From the NCBI GenBank assembly GCA_014529385.2, contig CM043962.1, forward strand, positions 92,263,680 to 92,327,679: a stretch of DNA of 64,000 nucleotides. Reading direction: 5' to 3'. The stretch is from Adiantum capillus-veneris. Lineage: Eukaryota; Streptophyta; Polypodiopsida; Polypodiales; Pteridaceae. Under the pieces are notes generated by a model. That model was not told the DNA's origin, made no database searches, and saw only the letters and a program-made list of their open reading frames with translations. Position numbers and translations under genes: made by a program. Below, in pieces: positions 12,322 through 21,845 of the stretch. The first letter of the stretch is position 1; each line of letters starts with the position of its first letter.

Positions 12322-13232
12322 CTACTCATTTGTTGGAAAATTGGCCTCTCCGGACTTTGCTTCATTGAATGTATCTTTGATCAGTTGCCACCCTGAAGTG
12401 AACTGTGAGTCGCGGACAACTGTGTCAGCAATAAGATGTTGGTCCACTCCATCATCATCCACAAACCCCATGTCTGCCTCACAAAAATTCGCAATGGCAG
12501 CTAGGCAGTAGTCCTCTCGTATATTGAGCTCATGCATGATATCTGTGAGAAGAACATAGTGGGTGTTGCCCGCTATGGCAAAGCTGGGAGCACAATTCAG
12601 AGGCAAATTCACTTCCTTACTTGGACTTTCTTGCTTGCACCCTATTGTTGCATCCGCAAGAGAAGCAAGAGTTAAGTTCGCATCAAATGTTTCCTTTAGT
12701 ACCTCTACCGGCTCTTCTTTTGGGTCTAACTGCACCTCCACATCCTCTACCTCTTCCTCCGGCGCCAATGGACAACTACCGAAAGTTGTTGACTGGGAAG
12801 TCTCTGACTCACCATCCGTTTGCAAGTATAAGTAACAGACAAACCCGTGGTAGAATTCCACTAAGCGACACTTTTTGAAGTGCCTCATACACCTGTCATG
12901 TACAAGCAGTGCATTGGAGGGACACTTTTCTAGACAACGATTCAGTCTCCTTGAAGCACTCTTGTTAGGGTCAAGGTCGGCAGGGTGCACATATCTCATG
13001 CCATCAACTATCATGGAATTGTCACAAGTGACTGTCTTATACTGTTGCAAATGAGTTTGTAGGTACTCAAATGAGCAATCTATAATCCTCTGTATAGAAA
13101 ACTCTGCATTAAACATTCTTGATAGTTCTGGTGCACGGGGATGAGCACGGGCGTTGTATAAGAACGTGAATAGTTTTTCTTCACATGTATCCTCGCTCAC
13201 AACGTCTGTCTCTAGGACTATGATCCCCATGA
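12322..13232 (-). CDS. Unknown 300-residue protein, long open exon
   Basis: The longest uninterrupted frame of the 15.4-kb element (about 302 codons from the Met at 13230). I place its 5' edge at a strong acceptor (pyrimidine-rich, ending CTTTCAG, at about 13233-13242) instead of at the upstream Met at 13268, because the sequence upstream is the hairpin array at 13262-13823. The protein has Cys-rich segments (RCLEKCPSNALLVHDRCMR and KKCRLVEFYHGFVCYLYL), an acidic middle (EEEVEDVEVQLDPKEEPVE) and a region NIREDYCLAAIANFCEADMG near the C-terminus. No family recognised. There is no in-frame stop, unlike its neighbours. The upstream exon was not found; the array would lie in the intron. Confidence 0.5.
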
Positions 13233-13261
13233 CTGAAAGAAAAAGCAAGCCAAAACTATTT

Positions 13262-13823
13262 GGTGTCATAACCAAGCGAATATTGAGCCTCGAGTACCCC
13301 TCAAGGTCTCTATTCTCTTGGTTCTGTCCCGTGCGCTAATGTCATAAGAGGTGATGTCACTTGAGTCAGAATCAAGTGAGTAGGGGCCCCAAGAATCTCC
13401 GAAGGAACCTATTTTCTTGGTTCTGTCCCGTGCGCTAATGTCATAAAAGGTTACGTCACTTGAGTCAGAACCAAGCGAATAGGGCCCCAATAATCTCCGA
13501 AGGGCCCTATTCGCTTGGTTCTGTCCCGTGCGCTAATTTCATAAAAGACGACGTCACTTGAGTCAGAACCAAGCAAATAGGGGCCCAAGAATCTCCGAAG
13601 GGCCCTATTTGCTTGGTTCTATCCCGTGCACTAATGTCATAAAAGGTGACATCACTTGAGTCAGAACCAAGCGAATAGGGGCCCAAGAATCTTCGAAGGG
13701 CCCTATTCGCTTGGTTCTGTCTTGTGCGCTAATGTCATAAAAGGTGACGTCACTTGAGTCAGAACCAAGCGAATAGGAGCCCAAGAATCGCCGAAGGGCC
13801 TTATTCGCTTGGTTATGACCCAA
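13262..13823. repeat. Hairpin array 1, five 98-bp units
   Basis: CTTGGTTCTG recurs at 13317, 13416, 13514, 13612 and 13710, then CTTGGTTATG at 13808, giving a 98-99-bp period. Within each unit the arm CAGAACCAAGCGAATAGGG and its inverse flank a loop of about 13 bases (AAGAATCTCCGAA), so each unit can fold into a long nearly perfect hairpin. A second short palindrome (GTGACGTCAC) sits in the other half. The whole array is bounded by GTCATAACCAAGCGAAT on the left and its exact inverse on the right. Confidence 0.9.
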
Positions 13824-13978
13824 GCATTCAGAACAGGTGGATAAGAACAGAGCATTTAATGTTATCAGTGATAGATATATAGGCCTACTCACTCACTATG
13901 CCCAAACTCAGGCACGGTCACAAAAGGAGTAATTATTCCAACCATGCGGTTTGAGACTTTTAATCTTACCCTAACGCA

Positions 13979-14596
13979 GTGGCTTCGGTGCGCACACATT
14001 TAAAAGCACACAGGAAGGGGAGAGAGGCATGGAGAAAGAACCTGTCTCTGCAATATCCAATGGCACCAAGTTGGATGGTGATGTTGCAGGCCGCTGACAG
14101 CAAGAACCAGAAGGTGGTGATGGCGATGGAAACACGGCAGCAAAGGACTCGACCGAGTGGAGGTCTCTCAACACAGGATCACGAGAGGTGGCCAAGGGGA
14201 AGAGTGCAAAAAAGGCAAAGGCAACGGCGATTTGTTTGTTCTACTTGGAGATGGAGATGGAGATGGCGACTGCAAGGGCGATCGGCGTCTGACTCTCAAC
14301 GCAGGATCACGAGAGGTGGCCAAGCAGAAGAGCGCAGAAAAGACAAAGGCAATGGCGATCTGTTTGTTCTACTTGGAGATGGAGATGGCGACTGCAAGGG
14401 CGATCGACGTCTGACTCTAAATGCAGGATCACGAGAGCTGGCCAAGGGGAAGAGCACACAAAAGGCAAAGGCAACGTTGATTTGTTTGTTCCACTTGGAG
14501 ATGGAGATGGCGACTGCAAGGGCGATTGGCGTCTGTCTGACCCTAAACGGTCACTCGAAAAGGCACGTGGGCTGCGCTCACAAGGACAACCAGTAA
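13979..14596 (+). other. Open frame over a minisatellite, coding doubtful
   Basis: A 205-codon frame whose middle consists of three copies of a 122-128-bp repeat (CAGGATCACGAGAG at 14174, 14302 and 14424). The repeats switch frame relative to each other and the protein is basic and low in complexity (EMEMATARAI, GDGDGDCKGD). I regard it as a minisatellite with a chance open frame. Confidence 0.35.
14155..14545. repeat. Minisatellite, three copies of a 122-128-bp unit
   Basis: Repeats start at CAGGATCACGAGAG and include GGCAAAGGCAA, TTGTTTGTTC and CTTGGAGATGGAGATGGCGA. The first copy carries an extra GGAGAT step, which explains its greater length. Confidence 0.85.
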
Positions 14597-14944
14597 TAAA
14601 TGGTCTCAGATTCCCATGCAGTACGATCTACCAACCACAATCTCGCGCATAAGTGAAGTTGTCACCCTCGCCGAGGTAAGCATTCTAAGTTTAGAGGCAG
14701 TACCCCCGCCAAACATTTCAACTATTCTGCCTCTTTTCGCGTCCTCTACTGCCCATCATTTTAATTAACTCTACCCCCATCGACGCTATGCGGTAAGCCA
14801 ACCATCCCAACTCTTTTTGCGCATCACCTCTTACTCTCGTGCATCCTTCTCTTAATCCTGTTCTGCAGTGCTTTAGTGACATAGAACTCTACACACACTG
14901 AAGAGGTATGCTACTTACTACCCTTTTGTGCACTTGTATTTTGT

Positions 14945-15190
14945 GTAGTCAGTACCAAGCGAATAAGGGAAGGTAAACCCTGTTTGCTGCACATGTTTGC
15001 TTGGTACTGACCATCGTCTTTACCATAGGATGTTTGCTTTTACACTTTTCCCTGGTCAGTACCAAGCGAATAAGCGAAGGCCACTTTGTTCGATGTCCCT
15101 GTTCGCTTGGTACTGACTTCGGAAAATATAAGTGATGTATGCTAGTACAAAGGTCAATACTAAGCAAATAAGGGGAAGGTAAACCCTGTT
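14945..15190. repeat. Hairpin array 2, about two and a half 106-bp units
   Basis: GTCAGTACCAAGCGAATAAG and its inverse (TTCGCTTGGTACTGAC) alternate; CTTGGTACTGAC occurs at 15000 and 15106, a 106-bp spacing identical to array 3. A third, decayed left arm lies at about 15151. Confidence 0.85.
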
Positions 15191-15395
15191 TGTTGCAGGT
15201 TTAGGGTTTTTGTTACCAAATACGCATTTTGAGTTTATAAGGGAGAAGCAAAATTACAACTTAACACCCATGAAGGGGGTCTTGAGTTAGAAAACACTAG
15301 GTACAGGCGCAAAGGCCAAGTTTCAGACTTTACAAAGAGTGGCCTACTAATTTTCGGGGGTTTCAGGTTCGCAATAACCATGTAGTCCTTTTCCT

Positions 15396-15930
15396 TCACA
15401 GCCAGACTATCTCTTCTTGAAGCCTATTGGCAAAGCTAATGGCTTCCTCATATTTATTGGCTAGCTCAAGCACTTCATCCTTCATCTCTTGTAGCCAATT
15501 ATAGATAGCCTCTACAGAGCCATTCTCGGCGAGCAATCGCTGCAGGTCTTCAGGCCTTCTTGCTTCCAGAGAGTCTTTGAGGATTGAGACTCTGTGCTTG
15601 ACGATCAGCATTTGTTTCAGCTTCAGGCTAGCATCCTGCACACAGAGCATTTAGCAAATGAGCTCTTCAAACTAGGAGCTTGGAAATTGGGAGTAGAAAG
15701 GAAAGAATTACTAGCGGCTTACCTCAAGAATTGAGTCCCGTGTTGACAACAGCCACTCCCGAGCTGTGTCGGTCGAGAACATTAAGGGTAACATCGGGGG
15801 AGGGCCAAGGGGGGACCTTCTGAGGAGGGCCCAGATGCGGTCCTGCTGGCGCTGCGGGAGTATACCTTGGAAAGACATCACCACTATCCTAAGCTTCTTG
15901 TAGTTGTTCTTCGAAACCCTGAGGGAGGTT
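15396..15930 (-). CDS. Unknown coiled-coil protein, two exons
   Basis: Exon a is about 15723-15930, beginning after an acceptor ATTTTTTCAG (minus strand, at 15931-15940). It reads through SKNNYKKLRIVVMSFQG and a Pro-rich loop (RRSPLGPPPMLPLMF) to STRDSILE. A donor GTAAGC (15722) and an acceptor TGTGTGCAG (15636-15638) define an 87-base intron in phase 0. Exon b (15396-15635) continues DASLKLKQMLIVKHRVSILK and ends in a long Glu/Lys/Leu helix (YNWLQEMKDEVLELANKYEE) with a stop. The two exons join in frame with no lesion, about 148 codons in all. The 5' exon or start is not identified, and an ATG inside exon a (MSFQG) may be the start. No family recognised. It is divergent to the H3-like gene. 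Confidence 0.5.
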
Positions 15931-16189
15931 CTGAAAAAATTGCTAGTTAAATAGACTAGATGGACATGCCTGAAAAGTAGAGCCTGGGTTCTGGCTGATG
16001 AGTGGTATGTGAGGGGTGGTACCGCCATGCGGTTGTTTCATGAGAGGTAGATGTGGGAGGGAGAAGCAATGGTACCACCCCCCCTAGATTAAGGGAGGTG
16101 ATGGGAGGGACCGACATGATAATTAGGACCGCATGGACTTAAACGTCTCCTTCACATTGGTATTTTGTTGCAGGGATGCAAACCTGTTC

Positions 16190-16915
16190 GCTTGCTATTA
16201 CACTTTTCTGAGGTCACTACCAAGCGAATAAGGGAAGGCAAACTCTTTCCGATGCACCTGTTCGCTTGGTACTGACCTCAGAAAATATAAGTGAGGTCTG
16301 CTATTACTATTTTCTGAGGTCACTACCGAGCGAAGAAGGGAAGACAAACTCTTTTCGATGCACCTGCTCGCTTGGTACTGACCTCAGAAAATATAAGTGA
16401 TGTCTGATATTACTATTTTCTGCGGTCACTACCAAGCGAATGAGGGAAGGCAAACTCTTTCCGATGCACCTGTTCGCTTGGTACTGACCTCAGAAAATAT
16501 AAGTGACGTCTGCTATTACTATTTTCTGAGGTCACTACCCAGCAAATAAGGGAAGGCAAACTCTTTCCGATGCACCTGTTCGCTTGGTACTGACCTTAGA
16601 AAATATAAGTGATGTCTGCTATTACTATTTTCTGAGGTCACTACCGAGCGAATAAGGGAAGGCAAATTCTTTCTTATGCACCTGCTCGCTTGGTACTGAC
16701 CTCAGAAAATATAAGTGATGTCTGCTATTACTATTTTTTGAGGTCACTACCGAGCGAATAAGGGAAGGCAAACTCTTTTCGATGCACCTGCTCGCTTGGT
16801 ACTGACCTCAGAAAATATAAGTGATGTCTGCTATTACTATTTTTTGAGGTCACTACCAAGCGAATAAGGGACGACAAACTCTTTCCAACACATCTGTTCT
16901 CTTGGTACTGACCTT
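16190..16915. repeat. Hairpin array 3, seven 106-bp units
   Basis: The right arm CTTGGTACTGAC or close variants occurs at 16265, 16371, 16477, 16583, 16689, 16795 and 16901: an exact 106-bp period. Each right arm is preceded by a left arm GGTCACTACC(A/G)AGCGAATA across a spacer of about 30 bases (GGCAAACTCTTTCCGATGCA), so every unit can form a stem-loop. Between hairpins lies TCAGAAAATATAAGTGATGT. The array ends about 65 bases before the H3-like reading frame. Confidence 0.95.
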
Positions 16916-16981
16916 TTTTGAAATCTGAAGTCCCTTGTGCTGATAAATGAATTGTCTTTTTGTGTTATGCTATTTGTAGAG

Positions 16982-18039
16982 ATGCTTCGTGTAAAGGCCA
17001 CGGCTAGGAGAGCAATAGGTGAATCTTTGAATGCTCAAGCAAGAAGACGCCGATATGAGGCGCACAGAGGTGTACTGCAAGAGCTGCGCAGGATAGAATG
17101 ACACGTTCAACCTGCTATTCCACATCTCCCTTTCCAGCGAGTAGTGCGGGAGATTTGCGAGCAGTGGAGAGTCGGCATGCGATGGGCCAGCAGTGCACTA
17201 CTCTACCTTCAAGAAATTGTAGAAGACTACTTCGTTGAATTCTTCAATGATGGATATATCCTGGCTGCCCATGCACACCGTGTTACTATCATGCTGCGGG
17301 ATTTTGATACTCTTCGGAGGCTGCGTTTCCGCTACGATAGGCTGCTTCAGCCAGTGCCTATCCGAGATAGTAGAACCATGGATATTCTCAACATCCCCCC
17401 TCTCCATCCTCGTGCACGACAGACAGAGCCGTCTAGGGCTGAAAAAAATAGCAGAAGGACCCGATCACGGGTCGAGAGAAACGACACAGATGGGCAGGCT
17501 AAGATAGCCGCAGAGGGGCATGAGCAAGCCAGAGTGGACCCCGAGGTAGTCATGGAAGAAACAGAGACAGTTATCAAGGAGCCTGCTAGACACCAAAATG
17601 AGCAAGTCATGGAGGATCCGTAGCCAGTAAGAGCTGATGAGGGGCAAGAGCAGGCCAGGGTGGACCCAGAAGCATTTATGGAGGAACCAATATTGAAGGA
17701 AAATGATCCGGAGCCTGTGCCTATTAGGGAGGACCCTACGGTTGTTAGGGAGGAGCCTGAGGTAGCCAGGGATCCAGCTTAAGAAAGGCAAGGGCAAGGC
17801 TCTGCATCACAATCGCCATCCAACGTATCAGATGAGTCAATTATTTTAGAGCAAATCAACGAAGAGAATGAAGAGGAGTTGAGAGTTCTGTTCAGTGCAA
17901 CGCCTCTGCATGCACAGATACTGCTGCCAGGAAGGTGAGAGGAGGCCTGCATTTTCAACCTCGATCAACAAGACTTCCTGTGCATGCGTAGTTTCACCAA
18001 CTCCAACGCAATGAATGAGGTCGTCAACGTTGCTTTGTG
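16982..18039 (+). pseudogene. H3-like histone-fold exon with acidic linker (first part of the H3/Ulp1-like gene)
   Basis: From ATG 16982, just after a TATTTGTAG acceptor-like site, the frame stays open for 352 codons except for stops at 17099 (TGA), 17621 (TAG), 17780 (TAA) and 17936 (TGA), with no frameshift. A basic N-terminus (ARRRRYEAHRG) leads to LPFQRVVREI (about residue 50), SSALLYLQE, FFNDGYILAAHAHRVTIM and RDFDTLRRLRF. From REI to RRLRF this aligns with histone H3 without a gap over about 60 residues; PFQR.VREI, SSA..ALQE, HAKRVTIM and RR.R are H3 hallmarks. Unlike many CENH3 proteins, loop 1 has no insertion. Then comes an acidic linker with an imperfect repeat (EQARVDPE twice; EEPEVARDP). 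The last part (NLDQQDFLCMRSFTNSN, AMNEVVNVAL) matches the start of a Ulp1 peptidase (WLNDEVIN-like). The donor GTG|GTAATT ends the exon in phase 2. Confidence 0.7.
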
Positions 18040-18382
18040 GTAATTCTCATGCTCTTTAAAAGTCACGTTTGGTTCATTAAATGGGTCTCTACCCAGACAT
18101 GGGTCAATACTAAGCGAGACAGTGGCTTATGGAATTGGATAGTGGTACTACTCGCTCGGTATTGACCCATGTCTTCGCGGCAATCGTCAAGTTTTTCTTT
18201 ATAAGTCACTCTTGATTCATTAAATGGCTCACTACCGTTAAGACATGGGTCAATACCAAGTGAGTCAGTGGCGGATGGAATTCGATAGCTGCCCCACTCA
18301 CTCGGTATTGACTCATGGGTTTTTGGTAGTGACAGCCCGCTGAAATACCTCAAGTCTAATCTTTGCCATTGATTCATGTTAG
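18040..18382 (+). other. Intron carrying hairpin array 4
   Basis: The donor GTAATT at 18040 and the acceptor CATGTTAG at 18382 restore the reading frame across the gap (TG|C codon). Inside are two hairpin units about 146 bp apart. The first has arms AGACATGGGTCAATACTAAG and its near-inverse near 18098-18170; the second lies near 18240-18320. Arm cores (TCAATACCAAGTGAG / CTCACTCGGTATTGA) are diverged versions of those in arrays 1-3. Confidence 0.65.
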
Positions 18383-18973
18383 CCACGCTCTCTCGCTTCT
18401 GCCCCCTGAGGTTCAAGACAAAGTATACGTAATAGATCCGCTGATATCACCTTATCTGCAGAACAACTTAGTGCCTTTTTGAGTCTGATGAACTGGTTTA
18501 GGAGAGTCAACTTTGATCTAGCGCGCTTATGGTCATTGCATACAATCAATCGTGAGTTTTTTCTTGCCTTGTAAAACCATGTTGCATTTAGAATCTTTCT
18601 CCTCATCTTTGATGGTGTCTTTGTAGTGATCATTGGAGTCTGATGTTATTTGACATGGAAGCTAAGATTGTTTACTACGCAAACTCCGGGCAAAGCAAGG
18701 CATTTGACGGTCGTGTAAAAACGTAAGGTCCATTTGGGTACATTTGGAAGCAGTGTCTCTTTGTAACGTGTTGCTGACTCAAGTGGCTATGTTTGTAGTG
18801 CCGCGAAAAAACTTGTATGCTGTGTAGAGCATGTTTTGTTAGAACATGATCTAGGAAATACCGTCCGGCATGAACGAGTAACCGTGCCTACGTAGATTAA
18901 TGACTATAGCTGTGACTGGCGAACCTGTTTGAATGCCCTGTTGCTCCTGAGTCAAATTATGGATGTACCAAAC
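18383..18973 (+). pseudogene. Ulp1-like cysteine peptidase exons (middle of the H3/Ulp1-like gene)
   Basis: Exon 2 (18383-18551) reads HALSLLPPEVQDKVYVID, loses one base near 18433, and continues SADITLSAEQLSAFLSLMNW. Exon 3 (about 18627-18722) begins DHWSLMLFDMEAKIVYYANS; HW is the catalytic His position and the D of LFDM the partner Asp of C48 peptidases. Exon 4 (18799-18973) has VPT-stop-INDYSCDWRTC. In Ulp1 proteins this place reads VPxQxNxxDCG, so the TAG at 18893-18895 replaces the conserved Gln and C(D) would be the nucleophile region. Introns 18723-18798 (GTAAGG...TTTGTAG) and 18974-19135 have good consensus sites. Phase is consistent at intron 18723-18798 but off by one at the junctions before exon 3 and after exon 4, so small indels are likely. 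Ulp1-type peptidases normally process SUMO-like modifiers, and plant DNA transposons are known to carry such domains. Confidence 0.6.
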
Positions 18974-19135
18974 GTAAGTAATCGTGTTGTTTCATTGTTT
19001 GCTGCAACGTTTGTATGAAGCAACAAATGTCCGTATCACGCTTCTACGGGAACTTGAATTACATAACTACACCCCCAACGATGTGCAACATTTTTCTGTA
19101 ATGGCCATCTAGCATATTATAATCTTGGTAAACAG

Positions 19136-19541
19136 ACACACAAGAGAGGAAGCGGCGAGAGCTGAGGAGTTCGAAGAGGCTCGCATTAACGAAATGACGC
19201 AACGCCACAATCAGACTCAAGAAGAAGTTTGAAATATGCAAGAAGCAATAAATCAATATTATGTGGACGCCGCAGAAGTAGAGGAATGGGCTACACGTCG
19301 ACGGCAAGAGCAAGAACAGAGGGAAGCTTCACAGGTGCAAGAAGCATGGGAAGCCATGGAAGAGGCCCATGATTTCGAGTGACGCGAAAGGATGCCCGAG
19401 ACTTGTGTCCCCAGAGGCAGAAGTAGAAGCAACCGGAGCATAGGGCAGGGGAGCAACCGGAGCAGAGGGCAAGGGACAAGTGGCAGCAACCGGGAGAGAG
19501 GACAGGGGACGAGTGGCACAAACCGGGGGAGAGGACAGTAG
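19136..19541 (+). pseudogene. C-terminal exon of the H3/Ulp1-like gene: coiled coil and RG-rich tail
   Basis: After acceptor GGTAAACAG (19133-19135) the frame reads EEAARAEEFEEARINEMTQR, a charged helix continuing through EEWATRRRQEQEQREASQ. It ends in a tail with a repeated GQGTSG.NR.RG motif before TAG 19539-19541. Two in-frame TGA codons occur at 19230 and 19380. The composition (Gln/Glu/Arg-rich helix then Arg/Gly/Ser/Asn repeats) suggests a nucleic-acid-binding or assembly tail; that is inference. Confidence 0.5.
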
Positions 19542-19854
19542 CAAGGAAAGGGAGCAATTTACTTGTATAAATCTTGACAGAAACAACACAATATGTAAAG
19601 TTTTGAGACAATGAAAATGTACATTTTTGAAACATTGTTTGACCGCCACAAAATGTCTCTGCATTAGTCATTTTGAAGAGTACATCATGGTTTGCATGGG
19701 ATCAAAGCTCTTTGCGTGCACAAGGTATGTGACCTAGCTTCTGGTGGAAGCAATTAAATGAAGTGTATTTGTTAGTGACTCCTTCCACAATGTTGTTTTC
19801 TCCTTGCATCCTGGAATCTGAAAAGAAGAAAAAGTTAGATTCTGTCTTAATGTA

Positions 19855-20937
19855 TTAAAGACAATCAAAACTCATCGATTTAGTAAGCACCTTTCTATTG
19901 TTGAGACTGAATGCATACAATTCCAACAAAAGTGGAAGTTCTTCACATGTAAGATCTACCCTGATCTGTGCAAGAGTTGTGCTTGACATTGTCTCCATCA
20001 CAGTAAGTAGGCTGTCTCAAAAGTATAGCTCCATTGATAAAGGTTTGTTCTCGAGGCTATTCTCTGTATCTTGGTCGAGTGGAATAAGATGCCCACTAAG
20101 AAGATGATATCTAATATAGTAAAATGACACTAAGAAATTTTGAGAGTTTATAATGAACTTGCAAATTATGGAATTCTTTTGCAAAATACAGATTTTCTTC
20201 TGTGATTGTTTCCTATCCCAATTATCGTCTAAAAAGTCCAAACAGCTCTCAGACTTGCAAATGAACATTGTTGCGGTAGTTCTTATTTGCTCATCCAAGA
20301 AAAAATATACAAACACTTCAAGAGGCATAAATAGTGCGAGCGGAACTATTTTTGTGGCAATTGAATACTTGAGGAACTTTTATATATCCTGAAACAACTT
20401 ATTCCTAAAGCTTTCACTAGTTTGCGAAGCTGGCAAGGACCAATCCTTGCTGTCAAAGGATGGAAGTGACAAAGGAGCTACACAACCCCAACCAATGGAA
20501 GTTCTTGGTTCCACATATGACATATCATAAAAGAAAATTCCATTATCTGCAAGTTCCTTGTGTTGTCTTCCTCGGTACATTTGCTCACCAATAAATGCAT
20601 GGAAAGCATCAAAAATCCCAACTATGCTCTCAACTGGTTGCCAATCTGTCCTATTCGATGGATAAATATTTGAAACATACCAAAGATGATATAACCTTCG
20701 AATATAATCATGCACTAAGCGAGATGCTCAAAATAACTTACAGTTGGGTCGATGCCTTGGAAAACTTGGAGGAGATGTTTGCAACCTTAAGTCTGCATGT
20801 TGGAAAGCATGTTGTATGAGGACCTCTTTCACCCGCTTGCTTTGTGCACACACTTTAAACTCTTTAACTTGTCCCTTGAAAGCCTCCACGAAATCATTGC
20901 GTTGCCTCCTCTGCTACAGCTGGAAGCGTAGAGTGCC
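19855..20937 (-). pseudogene. Unknown protein, 360-codon frame with four in-frame stops
   Basis: An acceptor TTTTGCAG (minus strand, 20938) is followed by one frame of 360 codons to TAA 19855-19857, interrupted only by TAG 20914-20916, TGA 20728-20730, TAA 20380-20382 and TGA 20017-20019, with no frameshift. Recognisable segments: RRQRNDFVEAFKGQVKEF, YHLWYVSNIYPSNRTDWQPV, DNGIFFYDMSYVEPRTSIGW, FLDDNWDRKQ and CEELPLLLELYAF. No family recognised. A probable donor (GACAG|GTACGT, minus, 20992) suggests an upstream exon and a 55-base intron. It is convergent with the H3/Ulp1-like gene. Confidence 0.5.
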
Positions 20938-20992
20938 CTGCAAAATACTCAAAATAGCGCATAGCAAGACATAAACGAATAAATCTACGTAC

Positions 20993-21845
20993 CTGTCGAC
21001 TCGCACAAATCCATAATCGAGCACAATACGAACAGAGATAGACAGAGAGCACGTGCAGGCGCACCTCCTAGAGTGGAGTGCTACGCCAGCACGTCGAGAG
21101 GGGAGAGAGGAGAGGAGAGAAGAGCAACGCAGACACTGGGTGCAATCTCCCCCCGTGCAAGAGTGACCATTTCCCTCTTGCACGTATTTAATTTATAGAT
21201 TCTTGAATGGTCAAAGTGAGTAGAAACTGGCCGGCTGGTCATAAATGGCCAAAGCTCATAAAAGAGCACTTGAATAATAAAATATACATGATATACAAAT
21301 ACATTTGCATAGGCCAAGCTGGGTCTAGTATTTTCCACCTGTCAGCTGCAATAAATAGTAAAATGTCAATTCTATAACATCCTCTTCCTCATCCTAGTTT
21401 GCAGTAGAACCCAACTTCCAATAGTTATTCGAGATGGTCCATGCTTGATCGTCTGTAGTATAACTGTTAGAAATGCTAATAGAGTCAATAGTAGTGCTAG
21501 GCCTTCGAGAAGTAGTCATAGTGTGCAGTAGAATACACAGAAAGGTTAGCGCAAATATGAAAAAGGGAAGAAGTTTTGAGAGGGAAGTGAGCTACTCAAA
21601 GTCATATTTGGGCGGGAACAAAGATACTAGATAGAGTCTTCAATGAAAGTTCTGAAATTCCTCGGTACAGAGTTAGTACGACTTACGGAATTTATGCCTT
21701 GAAAGCGTGAAATTGTGCAATTTGATGAACAAAAAAAATATTTCCTCCCTTTTTTTAAAAGAGCTTGACTCCAAAATGTCGATTTTCAACGTAACGTTAG
21801 CCTCTTCCTCATTGGTCGAGCGCCACTCTCTCTCTAGAACTGAAA
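20993..21845. other. Right subterminal region of the 15.4-kb element
   Basis: No firm gene. It contains the probable upstream exon and promoter of the minus-strand gene at 19855-20937, a purine-rich GAGAGGGGAGAGAGGAGAGG run near 21096-21120, and A/T-rich DNA up to the right TIR. Confidence 0.4.

Noticed and set aside
13979-14596. A 205-codon protein gene
   Set aside because: Its core is three copies of a minisatellite read in shifting frames.
13262-16915. CRISPR-like regularly spaced repeats
   Set aside because: The host is a plant, units are 98-106 bp, and the spacers repeat as well; they are tandem hairpin units, not a CRISPR array.
16982-17400. Centromeric H3 (CENH3) gene of the host
   Set aside because: The fold lacks a loop-1 insertion, has in-frame stops, and lies inside a TIR-bounded element fused to a peptidase.
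20744-20974. Plus-strand frame overlapping the minus-strand unknown gene
   Set aside because: The minus-strand frame is far longer and has a supported acceptor, so the plus frame is its shadow.
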